A stretch of DNA of 64,000 bases, from assembly GCF_001274895.1 (NCBI RefSeq), contig NZ_CP006841.1:2356001-2420000 (forward strand). Reading direction: 5' to 3'. Origin of the DNA: Corynebacterium lactis RW2-5. GTDB lineage: Bacteria; Actinomycetota; Actinomycetes; Mycobacteriales; Mycobacteriaceae. Both the position numbers and the translations under genes were made by a program. Positions 35,085 to 44,684 of the stretch are shown piece by piece (the stretch's first letter is position 1; every line of letters starts with the position of its first letter). The notes beneath the pieces are model-generated. The model saw only the letters and a program-made list of their open reading frames with translations. It did no database searches and was not told the origin of the DNA.

Positions 35085-36002
35085 TTACTCCCACCCCTTG
35101 AGATGCCTCAGCACTCCGCTGGCACCCCTCATATGCGCGATTCGCGCTGCCAGCGAACGGTAGGCCTCGCTCGCGCCCGGATGCGCCCTGCCAATCTCCG
35201 CCTCGTGCTTTACGACGGTCTCCACGTCATCGCGCGTCACCGGGCCCGTGAGCCCGCGGGCGCCCCACTTCAGGGCGTTTTCCAAGGAAGCCTCCAGCAG
35301 CGGGGTGAGCAGAGCGGCTGCCTGCCTGCGGCGTTCAGCATCCGTGAAATCGGGGGTTGAAGCGTCGCTGGCACCGATTGTCTGCGCTAGCATCTCCACC
35401 GCGTCGGCCACCACGGCTCCGAGCCCATTGGAGCCGTGAGCCATCGCTGCGTGATACAGGCCCCTGTGACGCTCGTCGATGAACACCGGACGGCCACCCA
35501 GCTCGCCGATCAGCAGCTCCGCGACGGTGCGGGCCAATTCGTCGCCGACCGTCACTCCCCAGGGGCAGCCGGACAGGCGGTCGGCATCGTCCGAAAGCCC
35601 GGCGAAAGTCATCGCCGGGTGCGCTGCGATAGTCAGGGCGCCGGTCAGCGCGACCTCATCCAGCACTGCACGTCCCATGGAGCCCGCAGTGTGCACAACA
35701 ATCTTTCCAGGTCCGACGTGCAAAGCCACCTCGGAGGCGACTTCGGCGACCGACCTATCTGGCACCGCGATAAAGATGAGCTCGCAAGCGGCGGCCGTCT
35801 CTGCCACGGTGGCCAGGCGGGCGTCGGCAAGCCGGAGACGAGCCCTGGTGGAGGACTCGTCGGAGCGCGCCACAACGTGGGTCACGCGGTGGCCGCAGCG
35901 CAATAGGGCCTCGCCGAGGGCGGTTCCGACTCTTCCGGCAGAAATAATCCCCACCGACAACCTTGGCGCTGTTGTGCGATGGGGATGGTGGCTTTGCGTC
36001 AT
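35085..36002 (-). CDS. Rossmann-fold DUF2520 protein (Rv3603c-like)
   Basis: 305 residues: N-terminal NAD(P)-binding fold with GIISAGRVGTALGEAL, then a helical DUF2520 domain (YHAAMAHGSNGLGAVVADAVEML). It sits directly upstream of panC in many actinobacteria. The fold resembles ketopantoate reductases and pyrroline-carboxylate reductases, so a dehydrogenase step near pantothenate synthesis is possible but unproved. A copy of the dispersed 11-mer lies at 35822. Confidence 0.8.
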   Translation of the reverse strand: MTQSHHPHRTTAPRLSVGIISAGRVGTALGEALLRCGHRVTHVVARSDESSTRARLRLADARLATVAETAAACELIFIAVPDRSVAEVASEVALHVGPGKIVVHTAGSMGRAVLDEVALTGALTIAAHPAMTFAGLSDDADRLSGCPWGVTVGDELARTVAELLIGELGGRPVFIDERHRGLYHAAMAHGSNGLGAVVADAVEMLAQTIGASDASTPDFTDAERRRQAAALLTPLLEASLENALKWGARGLTGPVTRDDVETVVKHEAEIGRAHPGASEAYRSLAARIAHMRGASGVLRHLKGWE

Positions 36003-36060
36003 GACTGACAGGTTAGACGAAAAGCCGTTGGTTCTACCGGGGCTCTACCGGGGCGGCTCT

Positions 36061-37191
36061 TTACTTCTTGCGCATCTGGGCTATCAGCTCGGCGACGGTC
36101 AGACCATTTTTGTGATCCTCCGCGCGGCGGCGGCCGTGGCGAGAGGACTCTTCGGAATCGACCTCATCGTCAGTGATGGCCTGGAGCTGACGAGTCGGAT
36201 CCTCGGCCTCCTTGCTGGACCAGTCGGCGTCTTCCTGGCCGCCCGGGGTTTCCTGCCAGTGAATTGCCCGGAAGGTATCCGTGGAGAACTTCTTGTCCTC
36301 CGGTTCCTTAGCGCCGCCCTTGGCATCGTCCTTGTTGCTTTCCTTAGCCTCGGCTGCGACCTCAGAGACGTCAACCGGGGAACCGGAGGGCTTGAACTCG
36401 GACTGGATGTTGGTGTCCTCTGCCTCCTCGACCGGGGAGCCCTGGACGCCGTGCTGGGTATGCACGCCGACCGCGCCATTGGCGGTCATCTCGGCGCGAT
36501 GTGCGGTGGCGCGGGGCTCGGGACGATCGTTGCCAACCGGATCCTTCATCGGAGAGGACTGCTGCGGAGCGTCCAGCTCGCGCAGGCGTTCGGCGCGGGC
36601 GCGCAGGGCAACCTGCTCATCGTCGAACTCCTCGCCCATGAACTGGGCCAGCTGCTCGCGCAGCGCGAAAATCTCAGCGCGCAGCGCGGCAATCGACTCG
36701 TCGTTATTGCCCTCGAGCGAGTCGAGGTAATTCTGCTCCAGAATCAGCTCCTGCTCGCGGTGAGTGGCCAGCTCGCGGTCGAGCTCAACCTGGTGGAGCT
36801 GCTCGATGGTCTCCAGACGGTCGCGATCCGCGGCAATAGTTTTGCGGTACCGGGTCACCAACACAGCGCCGATGACTGCGGACCACAGCGCGAAGAGCAC
36901 CGCAATCTTCATCCAGCCCGTAGAAGTTGCGAAGAGCATGACCACGCTAGCCAGGACCGCGAGAACGAGCAGCGCAATCATCAGGATGACCGCTGTCTTC
37001 TCGGTCATTGTCTCCTTGCTCTCCGGGTTCCCGGGGTTTTCCGACACGGGTTGCGCATCCGGGCCGGAAACCGTGGGCTCTGCTAATTCTTCGGCGGAGC
37101 CCCGGCCATTAGCGATTGCCTCGGGGGAGTCATCAAAAGGGGCATTTTCCGACTGCTTCGGGTCGTTGCCGGCGTTTGGAAAGTCAGTCAT
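36061..37191 (-). CDS. DUF6779-like membrane protein with coiled coil (Rv3604c-like)
   Basis: 376 residues: acidic N-terminus (60 residues), two transmembrane helices (TAVILMIALLVLAVLASVVM and IAVLFALWSAVIGAVLV), then a long coiled coil (RDRLETIEQLHQVELDRELA through about residue 200) and a charged, Lys/Glu/Asp-rich tail. The ATG lies inside the last codons of the DUF3180 gene, so the two are coupled. Domain name from memory and synteny. Function unknown. Confidence 0.7.
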   Translation of the reverse strand: MTDFPNAGNDPKQSENAPFDDSPEAIANGRGSAEELAEPTVSGPDAQPVSENPGNPESKETMTEKTAVILMIALLVLAVLASVVMLFATSTGWMKIAVLFALWSAVIGAVLVTRYRKTIAADRDRLETIEQLHQVELDRELATHREQELILEQNYLDSLEGNNDESIAALRAEIFALREQLAQFMGEEFDDEQVALRARAERLRELDAPQQSSPMKDPVGNDRPEPRATAHRAEMTANGAVGVHTQHGVQGSPVEEAEDTNIQSEFKPSGSPVDVSEVAAEAKESNKDDAKGGAKEPEDKKFSTDTFRAIHWQETPGGQEDADWSSKEAEDPTRQLQAITDDEVDSEESSRHGRRRAEDHKNGLTVAELIAQMRKK

Positions 37192-37693
37192 AACTCCACC
37201 CTACCGATGAAGGCCCCATATCCCCGGTAGGTGGAGGAGAATTTTCGCCATCAGAGGGCAATTGGCACACTTTTTCCAACCACAGCCCGGCTGCGGACAG
37301 CAGCACGCCCGACACGCACCCCACAATCATGATTGGACCATCCGACTGGGCTGCGGCGAGATCTGGCCACTGCGGCACCGCCCACGCGACACCGCCGAGG
37401 TAAAGACCGGCGAGAATCGCCCCGAGCCATGCAGCCGACGAGCCCACCACACACCAACGAGATAGCGTCAGCGGCTGCACCTGACTGCGATCCTGGCCGA
37501 CACGGCCGTCGTCAAGCACCTTCTTAATCCAGCGCCCAGCAGCAACACACACCGCGGTGAGAACCCACGGGAAACCGAGATCCCACCAGCTTCGCGGGCC
37601 CAAATCCGCGAAAAAGCGGTCGAGAATAATCCACGAGCAGCCAGCAAGTAACACCGCCACTGCCAACAACGTCAACGGGGATGTCGGTTTCAT
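37184..37693 (-). CDS. DUF3180 membrane protein (Rv3605c-like)
   Basis: 169 residues with four hydrophobic helices (residues 7-25, 40-58, 85-110 and 120-140) and a polar C-terminus. AAGGGAA precedes the ATG, 28 bp downstream of folK; its end overlaps the next gene. The same place next to folK is kept across Mycobacteriales. Function unknown. Confidence 0.75.
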   Translation of the reverse strand: MKPTSPLTLLAVAVLLAGCSWIILDRFFADLGPRSWWDLGFPWVLTAVCVAAGRWIKKVLDDGRVGQDRSQVQPLTLSRWCVVGSSAAWLGAILAGLYLGGVAWAVPQWPDLAAAQSDGPIMIVGCVSGVLLSAAGLWLEKVCQLPSDGENSPPPTGDMGPSSVGWSYD

Positions 37694-37721
37694 TCGTATT
37701 CCCTTCGCTAACTCCGGGCCG

Positions 37722-38255
37722 CTACCCGGCGCTCCCGGAGCTCCCAGTGCTTCCGATGCTCGCCGTGCCCTCGGCGCGCACCTCCGCGACCTCGCCCGGG
37801 TCTAGCTTGCCGACGAGATCTCGCACCCGCACACCCTTCAAAGTAGCGTCCGGATCGGCATCCAACCAGGGTACGAGAACAAAGGCACGCTGGGCCGCCC
37901 ACGGGTGCGGCAGCGTCAGGGTTTCGTCGTCCGCGATGACTTCCCGCCCGCTATCTAGGTCAATGACCTGGACGATGTCGACATCCAGCGTGCGCGGCCC
38001 CCACTTGACCTCGCGGGTACGCCCGGCGGCATTTTCCAACTCCCAGCCGGCTTCGAGCAACTGCATCGGCGTACGCGAAGTTTCCACAATCAGAATCGCG
38101 TTGAGAAAATCTCCCTGCTCAACGCCTCCCCACGGGGCAGTCGTAAAGATCCGGGACGCGGCGACGGTCTCGGAGCCGAAATATTCGAATACCTCGGCGA
38201 GACGCTGCCGCGCCTGCCCGAGATTAGCCCCAATCGACAGCACCGCCCGAATCAT
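37722..38255 (-). CDS. folK: HPPK, dihydropterin pyrophosphokinase
   Basis: 177 residues. Transfers pyrophosphate from ATP to 6-hydroxymethyl-dihydropterin in folate synthesis. SIGANLGQ, FLNAILIVET and RTREVKWGPRTLDVDIV (with its metal-binding Asp pair) are clear. Its ATG overlaps the folB stop (ATGA). The C-terminal 20 residues are Gly/Ser-rich. A copy of the dispersed 11-mer is at 37805. Confidence 0.95.
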   Translation of the reverse strand: MIRAVLSIGANLGQARQRLAEVFEYFGSETVAASRIFTTAPWGGVEQGDFLNAILIVETSRTPMQLLEAGWELENAAGRTREVKWGPRTLDVDIVQVIDLDSGREVIADDETLTLPHPWAAQRAFVLVPWLDADPDATLKGVRVRDLVGKLDPGEVAEVRAEGTASIGSTGSSGSAG

Positions 38256-38656
38256 GAAGCCCTGCCCTTTCGGGAGCGGCGCGCGGTCACAGCGGCGTCC
38301 TCGAAGTCGAGGGGAATCGGCGCATGCGGCTTGTGAATCGTGACCTCGACGGCGTGCAGAAGCGGGGCAAGGCCGCGGTCGGCGCGGGCGTCGTCGTCGG
38401 CGAGAAGAGCCTCGGCGATGTCGGTGGCGACCGTCTCGATGAGGTTTCGCGGCTCGCCGGTCATAATCGCGTGGGCGCGCTGGGCAACGGCTCCATAGTC
38501 GACGGTGTTGTCGAGGTCATCGGTGCGAGCGGCCTGCCGGAAATCCAGCCAGAGGGTGACATCGCAGGAGAAGTCCTGCCCGTCGCGGCGCTCGTGGTCG
38601 AAACAGCCGTGGAAGCCGCGGGCCTTGAGCCCTTTCAGTTCAATGCGATCTGCCAT
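38252..38656 (-). CDS. folB: Dihydroneopterin aldolase
   Basis: 134 residues from ATG 38656 (AAGGAG upstream). LKGLKARGFHGCFDHERRDGQDF is the conserved substrate-binding start; ETVATDIAEALL and VEVTIHKPHAPIP complete the fold. Converts dihydroneopterin to hydroxymethyl-dihydropterin. It starts seven bases after folP and overlaps folK by four bases. Confidence 0.95.
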   Translation of the reverse strand: MADRIELKGLKARGFHGCFDHERRDGQDFSCDVTLWLDFRQAARTDDLDNTVDYGAVAQRAHAIMTGEPRNLIETVATDIAEALLADDDARADRGLAPLLHAVEVTIHKPHAPIPLDFEDAAVTARRSRKGRAS

Positions 38657-38663
38657 GGATGTG

Positions 38664-39596
38664 TCAGGCTCCTTCGGTTGTGCTTTCGGTCGTGCTTTCG
38701 CTGCTGGTAGCGGCCTGGTTTCCCCCGCCTTCCGGGTAATCCCCCGAGGCCGTAGCCCCGCCAAGCGCACGACCTGCTGTCCACGCCGAGACGACCCGCA
38801 CCGCGTCGAGGCTGAAGGGGACATTGTGAACGCGGACTGCCCACGCCCCCGCGGCCGCCGACAGCGTGGAAATCGCGGCGGTTGCCGCGTCCGCGTCCTG
38901 GGGTTTGCGGGCGTGCCCATCCAGCGAGGCCACAAACCGCTTGCGGGAGGCACCGACCAGCACGGGGAATCCAAGGTCGATGATCTCCGGCAGACCGTGG
39001 AGGAGGGCCCAGTTGTCGTCGGCGTTCTTGGCGAAGCCCAGCCCTGGATCGAGGATGATGTTTTCCTCCAGCACGCCGGCGGCCAGGGCGTCGTCGGCAA
39101 GCCTCGAGAGGTGCTCGGTGACATCGGCGAGGATCCCGGCGGGGTGGGTGGAGGAGCGGCCGGAGGCGGAACCGAAGCGGTCAGTCTTCCAGTGCATCAG
39201 GCAGACGGGGATGTCACCGGCGGCACATACGCGGAGCATGTTGGGGTCGGCCAACCCTCCGGAGACGTCGTTGATGAGCGCAGCGCCAGCCTCGATTGCG
39301 GCCTCGGCGACGGAGGCGCGCATGGTGTCGACACTGACCAGGTGCCCCTCGGCGGCCAGCTCGCGAACGACCGGTTCCACCCGGCCAATCTCCTCGACCT
39401 CGCCGACGCGATGCGCGCCCGGGCGGGTCGACTCGCCTCCCACATCGATGATGTCAGCGCCCTGCGCGAGCAGCTCGTGCGCATGGGAAACCGCCGCGTC
39501 GAAGGTGTTGTACATCCCGCCGTCGGAGAAGCTGTCCTCCGTCACATTGACGATGCCCATCACCTTGCAGCGCGCCGCTGCCCCTGTCTCAGTCAC
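38664..39596 (-). CDS. folP: Dihydropteroate synthase
   Basis: 310 residues from GTG 39596; the open frame extends further upstream into non-family sequence overlapping folE. Motifs: MGIVNVTEDSFSDGG (pterin loop), DVGGESTRPGA, LINDVSGG, DPGLGFAKN and GASRKRF. Target of sulfonamides. It is placed between folE and folB in the folate run. A copy of the dispersed 11-mer is at 39092. The start is the least certain part. Confidence 0.93.
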   Translation of the reverse strand: MTETGAAARCKVMGIVNVTEDSFSDGGMYNTFDAAVSHAHELLAQGADIIDVGGESTRPGAHRVGEVEEIGRVEPVVRELAAEGHLVSVDTMRASVAEAAIEAGAALINDVSGGLADPNMLRVCAAGDIPVCLMHWKTDRFGSASGRSSTHPAGILADVTEHLSRLADDALAAGVLEENIILDPGLGFAKNADDNWALLHGLPEIIDLGFPVLVGASRKRFVASLDGHARKPQDADAATAAISTLSAAAGAWAVRVHNVPFSLDAVRVVSAWTAGRALGGATASGDYPEGGGNQAATSSESTTESTTEGA

Positions 39597-39652
39597 CTTT
39601 TGGTCGCCTACTCCCCTATTCGAGAATCGATACTGCGGTTGAAAGAAGTTCG

Positions 39653-40228
39653 CTAGTTTTTCCGGATTAGCGCCATCGCCTCGGCGCGGGAACGCGCGTC
39701 TGACTTGAAGCCACCCCGGACGGCGGAGGTCACCGTGGTAGCGCCCGGCTTGCGGATGCCGCGCATTGCCATACACAGGTGTTCGCATTCGATAACCACG
39801 ATGGCCGATGCCGGGTCGAGCTTCTCCACAATCGCGTCCGCGACCTGGCTGGTCAGCCGCTCCTGAACCTGTGGGCGCTTGGCGTAGAGATCGACGAGCC
39901 GGGCCAGCTTGGAAAGACCCGTGACTTTGCCGTCCTTGCCTGGGATATAGCCGATATGTGCTACCCCAAAAAATGGAACCAGGTGATGCTCGCACGTGGA
40001 GTAAATCGGGATGTCCTTGACCAGGACGAGCTCCTGATGGTCCTCACTAAAGGTCTTGGCCAACACCTCGGATGGGTCCGTGTACAGGCCCGCAAAAATC
40101 TCGCGGTACGCCCGCGCCACGCGCGCCGGGGTCTCCAGCAGCCCCTCGCGGTCGGGGTCCTCGCCCACGGCCAGCAGCAACTCGCGGACCGCTGCCTCGG
40201 CCCGTGCCTGATCGAAGTTTTCCTCCAT
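39653..40228 (-). CDS. folE: GTP cyclohydrolase I
   Basis: 191 residues. First step of folate synthesis. Zinc ligands are visible in [10 protein letters not shown] and [21 protein letters not shown] and the C-terminal [14 protein letters not shown] are conserved. Starts ten bases after ftsH stops, so it is in the same operon. Confidence 0.97.
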   Translation of the reverse strand: MEENFDQARAEAAVRELLLAVGEDPDREGLLETPARVARAYREIFAGLYTDPSEVLAKTFSEDHQELVLVKDIPIYSTCEHHLVPFFGVAHIGYIPGKDGKVTGLSKLARLVDLYAKRPQVQERLTSQVADAIVEKLDPASAIVVIECEHLCMAMRGIRKPGATTVTSAVRGGFKSDARSRAEAMALIRKN

Positions 40229-40237
40229 GACGAGTTT

Positions 40238-42775
40238 TTACGACTCCTGATTCTTGTCCGCAGCGCCCTGGTCTCCGCCACGCGCGTCATCGTTCTTAGC
40301 GTGATTTTGGTGATTTTCGTGGTCCGGCTGCTCATTGTCTGGCAGTCGGAAGCCACGCAGCTCGCGGGGCTGGCTCCCCGTCGCGGGGATCACCGTGGTC
40401 GGAGTCGCATCGCTTGCCGACGATTCCTCGTCCTGCTTGGCGTGCCTGCCGCGGGTGCCACGTTCCGACCCCGGCATCGCCGGCGGCGCAGGAATGCTCG
40501 CAGGGCCGCCGCTTACCGGGTAGTTAGCGGCACCCGGATGCGGCGGGGCAGCCGGGGCATCCGGAGACTGCGGGGCTTGCGAAGACTGCGACTTGTCCTG
40601 CCGCGTCTCCTTCGGAGGCCAGCCCGGTGCCGTCCAACCTGCAGGCGGCGGCGTGCCGCCGTAGACCGGAACGTTCGGGCGGTCCTGCCCCTGGCCCAGC
40701 GGCTGCTGAGCACTTCCGCCGGTTGCCGGAGGTGCAGCTGCTGAGTTTCCGTCGGCCTTGCCGCTGCCATCCGAGGCCAGTTCAGTGGCTGGCTTTTCGC
40801 GACGCACCGGAGCGAAGATGTTGGTGCGCTTCGGGGGCTCTTCGCCGCGTTCGATGGCTAGCTCCACCGGAGTTTTGACCGGCTCGCGACCGTCGGCCGG
40901 GTGCTTGGAGTCGGTGTCGAAGAAGTTCAAGCGTTCGCGCTGGACCACATCGGTGAAGATGACCTCGAGGTCTGCGCGGCGCAGTGTCTCCTTCTCCAGA
41001 AGCTTCTCCGCCAGGACATCCAGGGTGTCGCGGTTTTCCTTCAGAATCGCGTAGGCCTCGTCGTGGGCCTTGTTGATCAGCCCGCGGACCTGCTCATCAA
41101 TCAGAGCCGCAACCTGCGGCGAGTAGTCCAACGAGCCGCTGCCGCCGCGCCCGACGAAGGGGTCGCCCTGTTCTTCGCCGTACTTGACCGGACCGAGTGC
41201 CGGCGCCATGCCGTACTCGGTGACCATCGCGCGGGCAATCTTGGTCGCCTGTTCGATATCCGCAGACGCTCCGGTCGTCGGAAGGCCGAAGACGAGCTCT
41301 TCGGCGGCACGGCCGCCCATCGCGAAGACCAGGCGGGCGAAGAGCTCAGGCAGGTTGTACATGCCCTTGTCATCCTCCGGCACGGTCATGGCGTGGCCGC
41401 CGGTGCGGCCGCGAGCCAGGATGGTGACCTTGTAGACTCGCTCGATGTCCTTCAGCGCCCAGGCCGCGAGGGTATGACCGCCCTCGTGGTAGGCGGTGAC
41501 CTTCTTCTCCTGCTCGGAGATGACCTTCGAGGTGCGACGCGGGCCGCCAATAACACGATCGACTGCTTCCTCCAGCGCGTCGGCAGTAATGATGTTGCCG
41601 TTGACGCGGGCGGTGAGCAGCGCGGCCTCGTTCAGAACATTCTGCAGGTCAGCACCGGACATGCCCGCGGTGCGCTTGGCCAGGGATTCCAGATCCGCGT
41701 CCGGCCCCAGCGGCTTGTTGCGGGCATGGACCTTCAAAATCGCCTCGCGGCCCTTCAGGTCCGGCGCGCCGACCGGAATCTGGCGGTCGAAGCGGCCCGG
41801 GCGCAGCAGAGCCGGGTCCAGGATATCCGGGCGGTTCGTGGCCGCCATGATGATAATTCCCTGACGGTCGCCGAAGCCGTCCATCTCCACCAGGAGCTGG
41901 TTCAGGGTCTGCTCGCGCTCGTCGTGACCTCCGCCCATGCCGGCGCCGCGCTGGCGGCCAACAGCGTCGATCTCGTCGATGAAGATGATGCAGGGGCTGT
42001 TGTCCTTGGCCTGGTTGAACAGATCGCGGACGCGGGACGCACCGACACCGACGAACATCTCGACGAAGTCGGAACCGGAGATGGTGTAGAAGGGCACGCC
42101 GGCCTCACCCGCGACTGCGCGGGCGAGCAGGGTCTTACCGGTACCGGGCGGGCCGTAGAGCAGCACGCCGCGCGGGATCTTCGCGCCCAGCTCCTCGTAG
42201 CGGGCCGGGTGCTGCAGGAAGTCTCGGATCTCGTCGAGCTCCTGAACAGCCTCGTCGGCACCGGCGACGTCTGCGAAGGTATTGGTCGGAGTTTCCTTAT
42301 TCAGCAGCTTCGCGCGGTTACCACCGAACCCAAACATGCCGTTCTTGCCACCCTGCATGCGGCTGAAGAAGAACATGATGACGAAGAAGAAAATCACCAT
42401 CGGCAGCAGGAAGCTCAAGGTCGACATCAGGAAGGATTCCTGGTTGACCTTCGTGTTGAACTTCGCGATGTCCTTAGCGGCGGTGACCTTGTCGAACACC
42501 TGGTCCGTAGCGCGGGCCGGGTACTTGGCCATCACCTTGGTGACATCCTTCGTTCCCTTAACCTCTACGCCCTTCTTCAGGGTTAAGCGCAGGCGTTGCT
42601 CGCGGTCATCAATCTGGGCCTCCGCAACATTGCCCTTATCCAGCTGGGTCAGGGCTACCGAGGTATCCACCTCCCGGAAGGACCGCGAATCATCCGTCAG
42701 CCGCGTAACAGCAAACAGAATGATCAGGATAATGCCGGCAATCGCGGCAAACCGGAACACCTTTTTCTTGTCCAT
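40238..42775 (-). CDS. ftsH: FtsH membrane-bound AAA+ zinc protease
   Basis: 845 residues. Two transmembrane helices (residues 6-25 and about 115-137) flank a small extracytoplasmic domain. The AAA domain has [19 protein letters not shown] and an SRH at [11 protein letters not shown]; the protease site is HEGGH with the third ligand further on. The last 160 residues are Pro/Gly/Ala-rich and disordered, longer than in E. coli FtsH. A copy of the dispersed 11-mer at 40412 lies in this tail. Degrades membrane and regulatory proteins. Heads the fol-pan run. Confidence 0.97.
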   Translation of the reverse strand: MDKKKVFRFAAIAGIILIILFAVTRLTDDSRSFREVDTSVALTQLDKGNVAEAQIDDREQRLRLTLKKGVEVKGTKDVTKVMAKYPARATDQVFDKVTAAKDIAKFNTKVNQESFLMSTLSFLLPMVIFFFVIMFFFSRMQGGKNGMFGFGGNRAKLLNKETPTNTFADVAGADEAVQELDEIRDFLQHPARYEELGAKIPRGVLLYGPPGTGKTLLARAVAGEAGVPFYTISGSDFVEMFVGVGASRVRDLFNQAKDNSPCIIFIDEIDAVGRQRGAGMGGGHDEREQTLNQLLVEMDGFGDRQGIIIMAATNRPDILDPALLRPGRFDRQIPVGAPDLKGREAILKVHARNKPLGPDADLESLAKRTAGMSGADLQNVLNEAALLTARVNGNIITADALEEAVDRVIGGPRRTSKVISEQEKKVTAYHEGGHTLAAWALKDIERVYKVTILARGRTGGHAMTVPEDDKGMYNLPELFARLVFAMGGRAAEELVFGLPTTGASADIEQATKIARAMVTEYGMAPALGPVKYGEEQGDPFVGRGGSGSLDYSPQVAALIDEQVRGLINKAHDEAYAILKENRDTLDVLAEKLLEKETLRRADLEVIFTDVVQRERLNFFDTDSKHPADGREPVKTPVELAIERGEEPPKRTNIFAPVRREKPATELASDGSGKADGNSAAAPPATGGSAQQPLGQGQDRPNVPVYGGTPPPAGWTAPGWPPKETRQDKSQSSQAPQSPDAPAAPPHPGAANYPVSGGPASIPAPPAMPGSERGTRGRHAKQDEESSASDATPTTVIPATGSQPRELRGFRLPDNEQPDHENHQNHAKNDDARGGDQGAADKNQES

Positions 42776-42871
42776 ATATGTGGGTTCGCTTTTCGCTCTC
42801 TACAAGTCGTAACTAACTGGGCGTTACTACTTACAAATCGGTATAAATCAGTTCAATTATTGGTACGCAAA

Positions 42872-42903
42872 GTGGGGCCAGGGCTTCGTGCTCCTGACCC
42901 CAC
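42872..42903 (-). terminator. Probable terminator between hpt and ftsH
   Basis: GTGGGGCCAGG (42872-42882) and CCTGACCCCAC (42893-42903), one non-Watson-Crick position, ten-base loop. On the minus strand it is followed by TTTGCG. It lies 104 bp after the hpt stop and about 97 bp before the ftsH start, so ftsH probably has its own promoter in the AT-rich stretch around 42820-42865. Confidence 0.5.
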
Positions 42904-43006
42904 ATCTACTACAACGCCGCGAGGGCGTAATTAGTTTCCATTTCCCGCGATAAATCTAGGCCGTGGCGCTGGGCAAGGGCCGACGAGCGTAGCTGACCGC
43001 CCGCCG

Positions 43007-43591
43007 CTACTTCTGGTAGACGCGCGGATGAAGCGTGCCGACGTACGGAAGGTCGCGGTAGCGCTCCGCGTAGTCGAGGCCGTAACCGATGACGAACTCG
43101 TTCGGAATATCGAACCCGATGTCCGCCACCTCGAGGTTGGTGCGCACTGCCTCCGGCTTGCGCAGCAGGGTGATGACCTCCAGCGAACGCGGGTTGCGGT
43201 TGCGCAGGTTCTTCATCAGCCAGGACAGGGTCAGACCGGAGTCGATAATGTCCTCAACGATGACGACGTCGCGTCCCTCAATGTCGCGGTCCAGGTCCTT
43301 CAGAATCCGCACGACGCCCGAGGAGGACGCTGAATTGCCGTAGCTGGACACCGCCATGAACTCCATCTGAGTGGGGATGCTCAGCTCGCGAGCAAAGTCC
43401 GTCATAAAGAAGACTGCACCCTTCAGAACCGCGATGAGAATAAGGTCCTCTTCGCTGTCCTTGTACTTCTCGCTGACGCGCGCAGCCATCTGCGCGATGC
43501 GATCGTGCAATTCCTTCTCGTGCACGAGGACTGCCTCCACGTCGTCCCCATAGGGATTCGCGGGGACGTCGAAATCCTTTACATCATGCAT
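43007..43591 (-). CDS. hpt: Hypoxanthine phosphoribosyltransferase
   Basis: 194 residues. Purine salvage. The PRPP-binding loop [16 protein letters not shown] and the [15 protein letters not shown] flexible loop are clear. Its ATG overlaps the tilS end by eight bases. hpt-tilS pairing upstream of ftsH is widely conserved. Confidence 0.96.
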   Translation of the reverse strand: MHDVKDFDVPANPYGDDVEAVLVHEKELHDRIAQMAARVSEKYKDSEEDLILIAVLKGAVFFMTDFARELSIPTQMEFMAVSSYGNSASSSGVVRILKDLDRDIEGRDVVIVEDIIDSGLTLSWLMKNLRNRNPRSLEVITLLRKPEAVRTNLEVADIGFDIPNEFVIGYGLDYAERYRDLPYVGTLHPRVYQK

Positions 43592-44684
43592 CGCTATTCC
43601 TTTCCGCCGTACCTAATTGTAGAGTGCCATCTTTTCTCGCAACCACCAACCTGCCCCTTGCGGGCTGCGCCTGCGCAGCGTCGCCACGAGCACGGGTCAC
43701 CGGCACTTCTCCCTGGCCGTGATAGCGATGCACCAGCGCCATGACCATGTCGATCTGTTTGCTGCTGGGCTCCCCGCCCGCCCGCCTCAACCAGCGCGCG
43801 AGGACCCGCACCGCGATTGCGTCGTCAAGCTCGGCCACCCCTCGCACGGGCAGAGCTGCGCTTGCCGACGCTTCCCCCTCCCCCAGCAGCGTCGCAAGCG
43901 CCGACTCGGCGCGAGCATCCAAAAAATCGTTGTCCACCGCGGCGATGGACGCGGTCTTGGCGAGGTTCTCCGCGACACCCGGGCCCAGCTCCCGCTCGAG
44001 CAGCGGCAGGATCGTCTGCCGCACACGGACGCGGGCGTAGTGTTCGTCGTAATTGTGAGGGTCGTGCCAGACCTTCAGTCCCAGCTCTTCGCAGCAGAGC
44101 TGAGTATCGGCACGGCGCACACCGAGCAGCGGCCGCAGGATTCGAGTCCCGTCCGACCAGATCAGCTCGGCGCGGATGGCGGACAGCGCCTGCGGACCGC
44201 CTCCCCGGGCCAGGCGCAGCAAAACGGTTTCGGCCTGGTCGTCCAGCGTATGGGCAAGGAGCAGGGCCGCGCCGCGGGACCTGGTAATTTCGCGTAAGAC
44301 CCGGTGCCGCGCGATGCGCGCCTCGTACTCCGGGCCGTGGGGAGAATCGCTAACGATGTCGACCGCGACTACCTGCGCCGTGGCCCCCATCCCGCGGGCG
44401 ATGTTGGCTGCAAGCTCGGCGACCTCCGCGGACCCCTCCTGGAGCTGGTGATCGACCACGACGGCGTGGACATTCTTGCCTGCAAGCGACCCCTTCGGAC
44501 CGAAGGCTTCCGCGCATGCTCCAGCGACGAGCGCGAGAGAGTCCGCGCCGCCGGAAAGCCCGATGACGACACCGCCTGCAAGCCCCGCCCCTTGCTGTCG
44601 AGCCATGGAACGGACAGCATGGCGGATGGTCACAAAGTGCGGGCTGTGGTCCGGCCAGAAGGGTTTAGACAATGCGGCCGCCAC
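43584..44684 (-). CDS. tilS: tRNA(Ile)-lysidine synthase
   Basis: About 366 residues. Modifies C34 of tRNA-Ile(CAU) with lysine. The P-loop [11 protein letters not shown] and [18 protein letters not shown] are diagnostic. The start is uncertain: GTG 44684 and TTG 44672 both lie inside the end of the amidase gene, and the residues after them ([17 protein letters not shown]) look like the family N-terminus, so the overlap with the amidase is real. A copy of the dispersed 11-mer is at 43860. Confidence 0.93.
   Translation of the reverse strand: MAAALSKPFWPDHSPHFVTIRHAVRSMARQQGAGLAGGVVIGLSGGADSLALVAGACAEAFGPKGSLAGKNVHAVVVDHQLQEGSAEVAELAANIARGMGATAQVVAVDIVSDSPHGPEYEARIARHRVLREITRSRGAALLLAHTLDDQAETVLLRLARGGGPQALSAIRAELIWSDGTRILRPLLGVRRADTQLCCEELGLKVWHDPHNYDEHYARVRVRQTILPLLERELGPGVAENLAKTASIAAVDNDFLDARAESALATLLGEGEASASAALPVRGVAELDDAIAVRVLARWLRRAGGEPSSKQIDMVMALVHRYHGQGEVPVTRARGDAAQAQPARGRLVVARKDGTLQLGTAERNSDA

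Noticed and set aside
37201-37560. Several short frames on the plus strand across the DUF3180 gene
   Set aside because: All are antisense to a well-supported membrane protein with a good ribosome site.
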